Below are positions 1-6,374 of a stretch of 13,606 nt of DNA, piece after piece. Source of the DNA: Bacillota bacterium (GTDB taxonomy: Bacteria; Bacillota; Clostridia; Lachnospirales; Cellulosilyticaceae). The position numbers and the translations under genes are program-made. The stretch spans positions 1 through 13,606 of the forward strand of contig JAEYNQ010000082.1 in assembly GCA_023412455.1 (NCBI GenBank), in the 5' to 3' direction. Position 1 is the stretch's first letter, and each line of letters starts with the position of its first letter. Under the pieces are notes generated by a model that saw only the letters and a program-made list of their open reading frames with translations, made no database searches and was not told where the DNA came from.

Positions 1-377
1 ACATAGCATCTTCAGCAACAAGCACAGAAGAAATAGGTAATGGTGTTCACTATGGAACGAAGCGTAAGTTAAAGGAATATAACATTTTAACTGATGGCAA
101 GTGTGCAGTGCAGTTAACGAAAAAGGATTACAATGCGTATGATTATTTCTTAGGGATGGATAGTAGAAATATCACCAATATGCGTAGAATATTGGGTGAT
201 GATCCTAAGAAAAAAATCTATAGACTGCTAGACTTTTCCTCCTGTCCCAGAGATATTGCGGACCCATGGTATACAGGGGATTTTGATAGGACCTATGAAG
301 ATGTTTATGAAGGATGTAGTGAGTTTTTAAAAATGATTCTAGAAGAAAAACTGACAGGGATGGAAATAAAAAAATAA
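1..377 (+). CDS. Low-molecular-weight protein-tyrosine phosphatase, C-terminal part (5' end outside window)
   Basis: The reading frame is open from the left edge (first full codon at position 3) to the TAA at 375-377. A GTG at 108 could be taken as a start, but the translation upstream of it is good family sequence (SSATSTEEIGNGVHYGT, then GKCAVQLTKKDY), so the gene is truncated by the window rather than short. The visible part has the family's GMDSRNITNMRR segment and the ADPWYTGDF motif, whose Asp is the general acid of cysteine-dependent phosphatases. The N-terminal catalytic loop (Cys-x5-Arg-Ser) would lie just off the window, about 40 residues upstream. These cytoplasmic enzymes dephosphorylate phosphotyrosine or phosphoarginine on proteins. 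Nothing links it to the downstream nitrogen genes, and a promoter and terminator-like hairpin separate them. No U-tract hairpin follows the stop directly, so its transcript may end at the hairpin at 557-595. Confidence 0.88.
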   Translation, partial: IASSATSTEEIGNGVHYGTKRKLKEYNILTDGKCAVQLTKKDYNAYDYFLGMDSRNITNMRRILGDDPKKKIYRLLDFSSCPRDIADPWYTGDFDRTYEDVYEGCSEFLKMILEEKLTGMEIKK

Positions 378-509
378 CTCATTAATAAAATAAGAGATAA
401 GTTTATAATAAGAATTGTGACAAAAATAAATTATATTGTGAATACTACACGAAAATTCGACAAAAAATTTAGCGTTAATTAGCAATGGATAACGAAGATA
501 ATTTTTATG

Positions 510-526
510 AGTCAATTTCATTGACA
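510..526 (+). promoter_or_regulatory. Candidate GlnR/TnrA-like operator (dyad overlapping the -35)
   Basis: A perfect 6-bp inverted repeat, GTCAAT-TTC-ATTGAC, lies at 511-525. Read with its flanks it is AGTCA-N7-TGACA, which matches 9 of the 10 fixed positions of the GlnR/TnrA consensus TGTNA-N7-TNACA known from Bacillus; only the first T is A. It overlaps the TTGACA -35 hexamer at 521-526, a position where a bound protein would normally repress. Nitrogen control would suit an operon with P-II proteins and allophanate hydrolase. The dyad could instead be a PucR site or chance, since part of the match comes from the -35 itself. Confidence 0.4.
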
Positions 527-550
527 CTTTAAAATACGTTGTGTTATAAC
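521..550 (+). promoter_or_regulatory. Sigma-A type promoter upstream of the nitrogen operon
   Basis: The -35 element TTGACA (521-526, exact consensus) and the -10 element TATAAC (545-550, five of six) are 18 bp apart. The expected start of transcription is near 556-558. It points toward the first P-II gene at 642 and is the best promoter seen in the window. The unusual point is that the predicted start coincides with the left arm of a terminator-like hairpin, so productive transcription may need antitermination or readthrough. Confidence 0.65.
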
Positions 551-556
551 AGATTC

Positions 557-596
557 AAGCAAAGGAGCTTATACAAGTTCCTTTGCTTTTTTTTTA
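557..596 (+). terminator. Intrinsic terminator or attenuator hairpin in the operon leader
   Basis: The arms 557-570 and 575-588 pair over 14 bp (one G-U pair) around the tetraloop ATAC, and a run of T follows directly (587-595). This is a textbook rho-independent terminator. It may end the upstream phosphatase transcript. Because it starts at the predicted +1 of the promoter at 521-550, it could also act as an attenuator in front of the P-II genes. No competing antiterminator pairing was found upstream. Confidence 0.75.
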
Positions 597-641
597 TTTT
601 GATTACTTTTTTTGTTAAAAGTCTATAGGAGGGGAATAGGT

Positions 642-965
642 ATGAAAATGATCCAAGCAATTGTAAGGACTGAGAAATCTCCAGATGTACAAAATGCATT
701 AAGTAGTGCAGGGTACTTACCAATGACTAAGATGAGTGTACTTGGAAGAGGCAAACAGAGAGGACTCAAATCTGGCAATGTATATTATGATAGTTTGCCT
801 AAAGACAATATTTATATTGCTTGTCATGATGAACAGGTAGATAAAATTATAGAAATTATTATGCAATCTGCAAAGGTTGGTGGCGGAACTAAGGGTGATG
901 GCAAGATTTTTATTTATCCTATTGAACGAACAATAACAGTTTCTAATAAATCTGAAGAAGTGTGA
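642..965 (+). CDS. P-II family nitrogen regulator, NifI1-like (first copy)
   Basis: This 107-residue protein is a P-II signalling protein, a trimeric cytoplasmic sensor that binds ATP/ADP and 2-oxoglutarate and controls partners through its T-loop. It starts MKMIQAIVRTEKS as NifI1 and GlnB proteins do. Its T-loop region, about residues 35-54, reads GRGKQRGLKSGNVYYDSLPK, the NifI type rather than the GlnB type with its uridylylated Tyr. The B-loop GDGKIF is at about 85-90. The frame extends upstream to 612, but the ATG at 642 has the GGAGGGG ribosome site (628-634) and matches the family N-terminus. It is the first gene of the operon, 14 bp before a NifI2-like gene, the order usual in nif clusters, yet no nif genes are visible here. 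Target unknown; an enzyme or transporter of this operon is likely. Confidence 0.87.
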   Translation: MKMIQAIVRTEKSPDVQNALSSAGYLPMTKMSVLGRGKQRGLKSGNVYYDSLPKDNIYIACHDEQVDKIIEIIMQSAKVGGGTKGDGKIFIYPIERTITVSNKSEEV

Positions 966-979
966 TAGGAGGAGTGAAG

Positions 980-1333
980 ATGAAATTAGCAATGATTGTA
1001 GTCAGACCTAATATGTATTATGCAACAAATGAGGCATTGGCAGACAATGGATTTTTTTCTATGACAAGCATGGAGGCAACGGGGCGTGGTAAGCAGAGAG
1101 TAGATTACGTAACAGCTGAAGATGATGCAGCAGTATCACAGGACATGAATCAAATGGTTTCTAAAAGGCTTATTGAAGTATATGTTCGAGATGAACAAGT
1201 AGAAAAGCTCACTGAAATTATTACAGAGATTAATAGTCAAAATAATTCAGGTGATGGAAAGATATTTATTATTCCAGTTGAAGATGGTTATAGGATTAGA
1301 ACAGGGGAAAAGGGAAATGAAGCAATAATGTAG
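980..1333 (+). CDS. P-II family nitrogen regulator, NifI2-like
   Basis: This 117-residue P-II protein begins MKLAMIVVRPNMYYATNEAL and carries GRGKQR at about 35-40 and GDGKIFIIPVEDGYRIRTGE near the C-terminus, the nucleotide-binding B- and C-loop region. Its T-loop is longer and diverged (about 41-62, acidic, without the YYDELPK end), as in NifI2 proteins compared with NifI1. In methanogens NifI1 and NifI2 form a mixed complex that inhibits nitrogenase when nitrogen is ample; here the partner must differ or be elsewhere. An in-frame GTG at 962 overlaps the preceding stop, but AGGAGG at 968-973 points to the ATG at 980. The close spacing after the first P-II gene supports co-expression and a hetero-oligomer. 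Confidence 0.84.
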   Translation: MKLAMIVVRPNMYYATNEALADNGFFSMTSMEATGRGKQRVDYVTAEDDAAVSQDMNQMVSKRLIEVYVRDEQVEKLTEIITEINSQNNSGDGKIFIIPVEDGYRIRTGEKGNEAIM

Positions 1334-1400
1334 TTCTAAGATGCATGGCTCCTACACTCATCGATAGTAATCTGGAAGTAAAAGGATAGGAGAAGGCGAT

Positions 1401-2729
1401 ATGAATAGAATAAGTATAGCTAAAGTCAAAGCGTTTTATCAAAGTGGCGCTATTACACCTCAGAAGTTAATAGAGCAGATTATAGAAGCAAGTAACGTAG
1501 ATGAAGAATATAATATTTGGATTATAAAACCAGATTTATCTTTTATACAACCTTATCTGGATGAACTGATTAATAAGAGTCCAGAACAGTGCCCATTATG
1601 GGGAGTTCCATTTGCTATTAAAGATAATATTGACATAAAAGGTCTTCCAACTACAGCAGCTTGTCCAGGATATGCTTATGAAGCAAAAGAAGATGCAATT
1701 GTAGTAAAAAGGCTACTTGAAGCAGGAGCTATACCTGTGGGTAAAACAAACTTAGATCAATTTGCAACCGGCTTAGTTGGTACCAGATCTCCCTATGGTG
1801 AAGTACATAATGCAATAAAGCCAGAGCTCATAAGTGGTGGTAGTAGTGCAGGCTCAGCAGTTGCAGTAGCTAGAGGATTAGCAGCATTTTCTCTTGGAAC
1901 AGACACAGCAGGTTCAGGAAGAGTTCCAGCTGCATTAAATGAACTAGTAGGACTTAAACCTACAGTTGGTGCTTGGCCTACTAAAGGAGCTGTTCCGGCA
2001 TGTGCATCTTTAGATTGCATCACAGTAATGGCTAATGCATTAGAAGATGTTTATATGGTAGATTCGATTGCAAGAGGATATGAAGAAACAGACTGTTGGA
2101 GTAAGAAGTCAGAGATTCCAGAAGCGAGTTTACCTATAAAAATTCTTTTACCAGAAGAAGAACCTGTATTTTATGGTGACTATGCCAAGGAATACAGAGC
2201 TGCTTGGCATACAGCTGTAGTTCATATAAAGCAATGCGGCATACCTATTGCAACCATTGATTATAATTTCCTTTCAAAAGCGGCTAAATTGTTATACGAA
2301 GGTCCATGTGTAGCAGAGAGATGGGCAGACTTAGGAGAGTATGTGGCGTCACATCCAGACCAGGTATTTCCTGTAACGAAAGAGATTCTTACCTCTCCTT
2401 GTAAGAAAAACTATGATGCAACCTCTGTATATAAGACTCAGCACCAACTAAAGGAATATAAGCATAAAGCCTATGAACTCATGAAAGATGCAGTTTTGGT
2501 AATGCCTACCTGTGGTGGAACCTGGACAAGGGAGCAAGTAAGAAACAATCCCATAGCGACTAATAGTGATATGGGACGTTATACCAATCACTGTAATCTC
2601 CTTGATATGTGTGCTATTGCTATACCAGGAGAGAGAGCAGCAGAGGATATTCCTTTTGGAATCACTTTATTTGCTACAGCGCCAAATGAAGGACTTATTA
2701 AAGGACTTGCCCAACAGTTGATGAGCTAA
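1401..2729 (+). CDS. atzF: Allophanate hydrolase, amidase-signature module only (AtzF-like)
   Basis: This 442-residue cytoplasmic amidase should hydrolyse allophanate (urea-1-carboxylate), giving ammonia and CO2. The amidase-signature triad is visible: Lys74 in PFAIKDNID, cis-Ser148 in SGGSSAGS and nucleophile Ser172 in GTDTAGSGRVPAALN. Spacings of 74 and 24 match those I recall for AtzF (Lys91, Ser165, Ser189). Segments typical of allophanate hydrolases rather than general amidases are ASLDCITVMA, LLYEGPCVAERWADL and IATNSDMGRYTNHCNLLDMCAIAIPG. The family is usually near 600 residues with a small C-terminal domain; here that domain is absent and the stop follows the amidase fold. No urea carboxylase is present, so its substrate probably comes from a hydrolytic route rather than from urea. 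Ribosome site ATAGGAGAAGG precedes the ATG. A related amidase activity cannot be excluded. Confidence 0.85.
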   Translation: MNRISIAKVKAFYQSGAITPQKLIEQIIEASNVDEEYNIWIIKPDLSFIQPYLDELINKSPEQCPLWGVPFAIKDNIDIKGLPTTAACPGYAYEAKEDAIVVKRLLEAGAIPVGKTNLDQFATGLVGTRSPYGEVHNAIKPELISGGSSAGSAVAVARGLAAFSLGTDTAGSGRVPAALNELVGLKPTVGAWPTKGAVPACASLDCITVMANALEDVYMVDSIARGYEETDCWSKKSEIPEASLPIKILLPEEEPVFYGDYAKEYRAAWHTAVVHIKQCGIPIATIDYNFLSKAAKLLYEGPCVAERWADLGEYVASHPDQVFPVTKEILTSPCKKNYDATSVYKTQHQLKEYKHKAYELMKDAVLVMPTCGGTWTREQVRNNPIATNSDMGRYTNHCNLLDMCAIAIPGERAAEDIPFGITLFATAPNEGLIKGLAQQLMS

Positions 2730-2786
2730 GAGGCATTTCTAGTGAAGAAGCTAACATAAGGGTGGCAAGGTAAAGAGGTGAAAAAG

Positions 2787-4373
2787 ATGGAGGATGAAAA
2801 GAGTTTTCTGTGCAGAGATTTAATGAACCTGAAATGTCTGAAAGGTATAAAGCTTGTAGCAGGAGAAAAGCATCTAGATCATATTGTCACAAGGGTCAAT
2901 ATTATGGAGGTACCAGATATCGCTAACTGGGCTCAACCAAATGAATTTTTAATAACTACAGGATATGCTTTTCAAAATCATGAAGAGGCTTTTATTGAAT
3001 TGATACCAAAGCTCAAGCGAAAAGGTATAGCTGCATTTGGAATAAAACCTAAGAGGTTTATAAAAGATATATCACAAGACATCATAGAAGTAGCTGAAAC
3101 CTGTGAAATGCCATTATTTATTCTCCCACCTAATACCGTATTTTCTAATGTAGTCCGTGAAGTAATGGAAAAGATATGTGCCAAGGAAATGTCAAGCTAC
3201 TCTATTATTCAAGGAAGATTAGAAGTTATCTCAAAGCAATTACTTAAGAATGATTCATTAGCAGATATTCTAGAAAACATATCAGGACTTATAAATAACC
3301 CTATAGCTGTGGTAGTTAATGATAATGACTTATTTTGTAGTAGTGAAGATGAAAAGAGATTTGAAGGGATTATAGCACTTTTACAGGAAAGAGACGCTGA
3401 CCAAACCAAGATGACCTGCAAAATGTCTGATGGAAATACTAGAGTTATTTATACTTTTCCTATCGAAAATGCAGTGATTGTACTTTTGGAACAGAATCAA
3501 GTAGTTTCTACAGTGGATAGGTTGACGATAACAACAATCCAGTCCCTTATAGCCATTAAGCTTCATAGTGACACCATGTACAATGAAGTTCGCGCTAGGT
3601 ATATAGATAATTTTATACAGGATTGGCTTGGTGGTTACATACATGATGTTGAGGAGCTTGATATGCAGGGTTTATCTTATGGTTATCAAGGCATTTCTAC
3701 AATGAAGGCTAGAGTTGCAATTATACATATGAATTTAAGAAAGAGCGGTCTACTAGACAGAGAACTCATATATCAGCTTAATGAAAAAGCAGGGCGTAAT
3801 AGAATGATGATGTTTACTGAGGTTACTAGAAATATAACAGCAATACTTCTATATAAAGAAGAAAGTCAGGAAGCATATGAGGCTTCAGTTGCTGAACTCA
3901 AAGCCATCGTAGAAAAAGTATGTAATACCCAAAACTATACGATATACATAGGCCGATTATGTAGGAACACCATAAAGATTAGAGAGCAGTATCTAGACAC
4001 TGTTAATCTCATGAAGGCTGGAAGCACCTATGGGGATAAAGAAAATGTCGTTACATGGGATAAAATAGGTATTTACTCAATTTTAACACTAATTCCTAAA
4101 CATAAAAATGTGGAAGACTTTCTAGAAAAATATGTACAGCCTATATTAGAGTATGATTCTAAAAAAAACCTTAATTTATATGAGACCGTAGAAACTTACT
4201 TTAAGGCTCACTGCAATGTAAAAATGACAGCAGAGTTATTGTATACACACTATAACACCATAGTTTATCGATTAGATAAGGTTAAAGGGCTACTAGGCAT
4301 AGATTTTGATGATTATGATTCTAAACTGAATGTTGAGATAGCACTCAAGCTTTATAGAATTTATTCAGATTAA
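2787..4373 (+). CDS. PucR-family transcriptional regulator
   Basis: This 528-residue protein has an N-terminal PucR-type ligand-sensing domain (about 8-130, with IKLVAGEKHLDHIVTRVNIMEVPDI written in part as VNIMEVPDIANWAQPNEFLITTGYAF), a middle CdaR/GGDEF-like region and a C-terminal PucR helix-turn-helix (about 460-520; VKMTAELLYTHYNTIVYRL). PucR of Bacillus subtilis controls purine catabolism, and relatives control other amide or amino-acid operons, so it is probably the substrate-specific switch for this cluster. An upstream GTG at 2778 is in frame, but AGAGGTG at 2774-2780 is a well-placed ribosome site for the ATG at 2787, so that start is preferred. It lies inside the operon, between allophanate hydrolase and the third P-II gene, with a 19-bp gap after it. 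The ligand cannot be predicted. Confidence 0.87.
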   Translation: MEDEKSFLCRDLMNLKCLKGIKLVAGEKHLDHIVTRVNIMEVPDIANWAQPNEFLITTGYAFQNHEEAFIELIPKLKRKGIAAFGIKPKRFIKDISQDIIEVAETCEMPLFILPPNTVFSNVVREVMEKICAKEMSSYSIIQGRLEVISKQLLKNDSLADILENISGLINNPIAVVVNDNDLFCSSEDEKRFEGIIALLQERDADQTKMTCKMSDGNTRVIYTFPIENAVIVLLEQNQVVSTVDRLTITTIQSLIAIKLHSDTMYNEVRARYIDNFIQDWLGGYIHDVEELDMQGLSYGYQGISTMKARVAIIHMNLRKSGLLDRELIYQLNEKAGRNRMMMFTEVTRNITAILLYKEESQEAYEASVAELKAIVEKVCNTQNYTIYIGRLCRNTIKIREQYLDTVNLMKAGSTYGDKENVVTWDKIGIYSILTLIPKHKNVEDFLEKYVQPILEYDSKKNLNLYETVETYFKAHCNVKMTAELLYTHYNTIVYRLDKVKGLLGIDFDDYDSKLNVEIALKLYRIYSD

Positions 4374-4392
4374 TTGCAAAGGAGAGAACGCT

Positions 4393-4719
4393 ATGAAAAT
4401 GATAAAAGCCTATATTAGGCCACAAAAGGAAAGAGAAGTTTTAAATGCATTAGTGGAGAAACACATTTATGGTGCAACCTTTAAGAACACATTAGGACGT
4501 GGAAAACAAAGAGGCTTAAAGGTAAGCGATGTCTATTATGATGAAATTCCTAAGACTTTATTAATGATTGTTGTAGATGACGAGAGAGTAGAGGAAACTA
4601 AGGGAGTCATTGCAAGTGTATGTAAGACTGGGAAAAAGGGAGCATATGGGGATGGTAAAATTTTTACAATTCCTATAGAAAAGGAAATAACTATTAGTTC
4701 AGGTGAGATAAAAGAATGA
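4393..4719 (+). CDS. P-II family nitrogen regulator, NifI1-like (second copy, next to ABC transporter)
   Basis: This 108-residue P-II protein starts MKMIKAYIRPQKEREVLNAL. It has the NifI1-type T-loop GRGKQRGLKVSDVYYDEIPK at about 35-54 and the B-loop GDGKIFTIPIEKE at about 86-98. It resembles the first P-II protein of the operon more than the NifI2-like one but is clearly diverged, so it is not a very recent duplicate. A good ribosome site (AAAGGAGAG) precedes the ATG. It sits 19 bp from an ABC permease gene. In cyanobacteria P-II proteins are known to inhibit nitrate and urea ABC importers, so gating of this transporter by nitrogen status is a reasonable but untested inference. Confidence 0.87.
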   Translation: MKMIKAYIRPQKEREVLNALVEKHIYGATFKNTLGRGKQRGLKVSDVYYDEIPKTLLMIVVDDERVEETKGVIASVCKTGKKGAYGDGKIFTIPIEKEITISSGEIKE

Positions 4720-4738
4720 GGATAGAAGGTGAGGGCTT

Positions 4739-5527
4739 ATGAAGAAACTTTTTCAGATTAGAAAAGATATACCCAAATCACTAAGTAATACAGTGAGCAT
4801 AGTTACATTTTCATTACTGATTATCCTTTGGTTTTGGGGAAGTAATTTTACTGACATCAGCAATGTCTTTCTTCCTACACCACAAGCAACCTTTGGAGCC
4901 ATGTTGGATGGCATGAAGGATGGTTCCCTTTGGACAGATATAGGAATTAGTTGCTACCGTGTATTCATGGGATTTTTAATATCAGTTCTTATAGGTATTC
5001 CGATAGGTATCTTGGCTGGAACCTTTAAGATTGTAGCAGCAGTGGTTAAACCTATTATTGGATTTATGAGATATCTGCCTATATCAGCTTTGATTCCACT
5101 CATTATGGTATGGTCAGGCGTTGGAGAGAAAGCAAAAGTGACTATTATTGTTGTTGGTGCCATATTTTCATTGATTACCATGATTAGTGATATTGTTAGA
5201 AGCGTTCCAACAGATCTTATCCATTCTGCTTATACGCTAGGGGCAACTCAAAGACAAGTTATTGCTAAAGTGATAATACCTGCTATGATGCCACAGATTG
5301 TAGATAGTTTAAGGACCGTTATGGGGTGGGCATGGACTTATTTAGTAATGGCAGAGATGCTTGCATCAAGTTCTGGACTTGGCTATAGCATTATGATTGC
5401 AGAAAGGTTCATGAAGACCTATATCATCTTTATGGGTGTATTCACAATTGGACTTTTAGGACTTATTATTGATAAGCTTTTTGCTTTAATTAATCGCCTA
5501 TTATTCCAATGGGCAATCGAACAATAG
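4739..5527 (+). CDS. ABC transporter permease, SsuC/TauC/NrtB type
   Basis: This 262-residue integral membrane protein has about six hydrophobic segments (roughly 19-35, 70-95, 105-127, 132-150, 190-210 and 228-252). The cytoplasmic EAA-type loop that docks onto the ATPase is at about 162-186 (SAYTLGATQRQVIAKVIIP). Length and pattern fit the nitrate/sulfonate/taurine/thiamine-precursor permease family. It presumably works with the ATPase 15 bp downstream and the lipoprotein encoded at 7771. The family carries small anions, ureido or pyrimidine-like compounds, and the exact substrate is not readable from the permease. The ribosome site AAGGTGAGGG lies just before the ATG, after the stop of the P-II gene. 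Confidence 0.9.
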   Translation: MKKLFQIRKDIPKSLSNTVSIVTFSLLIILWFWGSNFTDISNVFLPTPQATFGAMLDGMKDGSLWTDIGISCYRVFMGFLISVLIGIPIGILAGTFKIVAAVVKPIIGFMRYLPISALIPLIMVWSGVGEKAKVTIIVVGAIFSLITMISDIVRSVPTDLIHSAYTLGATQRQVIAKVIIPAMMPQIVDSLRTVMGWAWTYLVMAEMLASSSGLGYSIMIAERFMKTYIIFMGVFTIGLLGLIIDKLFALINRLLFQWAIEQ

Positions 5528-5542
5528 AAATGAGGTGGCTAT

Positions 5543-6373
5543 ATGAGGCAAAAAATTGAGGAACCAAACTTCGATGGGTTAGGTGTTGAGGCATCAGTCG
5601 CAAACAGTAAAATATACTGCAAACATATCAATAAGGTTTATAAAAATAGAAAGAACGAAATTTATGCACTTCAAGATATAAATATAGAAATACTCGATAA
5701 TGAATTCATTTGTATTGTTGGTCCTTCAGGCTGTGGTAAATCTACGCTACTTCGTATACTTGCAGGCTTAGATGATGCAACCAGTGGCAGTATAGTTTTA
5801 GATGATAAGATGCTAGATGGCCCAGGAGCTGATAGAGGAATGGTATTTCAATCCTATACCTTGTTTCCTTGGAAAACAGTTGAAGAAAATATCAGGTTCG
5901 GACTAGATCTTAAAAAGATGCCAAGAGAAGAGGCTGATAAGATTGTAAGGAAATATATTGAGCTAGTTGGCTTAGGTGAATTTGCCAAAAGCTTGCCTAA
6001 TCAATTATCTGGTGGTATGAAGCAAAGGGTTGCAATTGCTAGAGCCCTTGCTAATAACCCGAAGGTTTTACTGATGGATGAACCATTTGGTGCCCTTGAC
6101 CCAGATACGAAAGCCAATATGCAGCTACAATTACGTGAGTTATGGGAAAAGGAAAAGCATACGGTTATCTTTATTACCCATGATATTGAGGAAGCTGTAT
6201 TTCTTGCAACTAAAATATTTGTAATGAGTGCAAGGCCAGGAAAGATTATTTCAGAGGAACCTATTTATCTTCCTTATAATAGAACACTTGAGTTAAAGGA
6301 TACACCAGAATTTATTACCCTAAGAAAGAAAATACATGGCATGCTTCATTCTAACGACTTTAAGGAAGTGTGA
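5543..6373 (+). CDS. ABC transporter ATP-binding protein, SsuB/TauB/NrtD type
   Basis: This 276-residue ATPase powers the importer formed with the neighbouring permease. It has all the expected motifs: Walker A GPSGCGKST (60-68), Q-loop Gln103, signature LSGGMKQR (155-162), Walker B VLLMDEP (175-181), ALDP D-loop (184-187) and switch His213 (ITHDIEEA). There is a short N-terminal extension of about 22 residues before the fold and no extra C-terminal regulatory domain of the NrtC kind. The gene ends one base before the MATE gene starts, so the two are translationally coupled. Confidence 0.92.
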   Translation: MRQKIEEPNFDGLGVEASVANSKIYCKHINKVYKNRKNEIYALQDINIEILDNEFICIVGPSGCGKSTLLRILAGLDDATSGSIVLDDKMLDGPGADRGMVFQSYTLFPWKTVEENIRFGLDLKKMPREEADKIVRKYIELVGLGEFAKSLPNQLSGGMKQRVAIARALANNPKVLLMDEPFGALDPDTKANMQLQLRELWEKEKHTVIFITHDIEEAVFLATKIFVMSARPGKIISEEPIYLPYNRTLELKDTPEFITLRKKIHGMLHSNDFKEV

Positions 6374-6374
6374 T

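Noticed and set aside
108..377. An independent small protein starting at the GTG at 108
   Set aside because: The same frame is open to the window edge and its upstream translation matches the phosphatase family, so it is the tail of a truncated gene.
599..627. A second promoter (TTGATT with TCTATA) directly before the first P-II gene
   Set aside because: The -10 match is poor and the start would fall inside the ribosome binding site, leaving no leader.
1793..2023. Antisense reading frames, here and at 717-992, 3381-3644, 4954-5181 and 12082-12465
   Set aside because: They lie opposite well-supported genes, lack ribosome sites and family features, and are shadows of the coding strand.
642..4719. 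A nitrogen fixation (nif) cluster suggested by NifI-like proteins
   Set aside because: No nifH, nifD, nifK or cofactor assembly genes occur in the window; the neighbours are amide-degrading enzymes and transporters.
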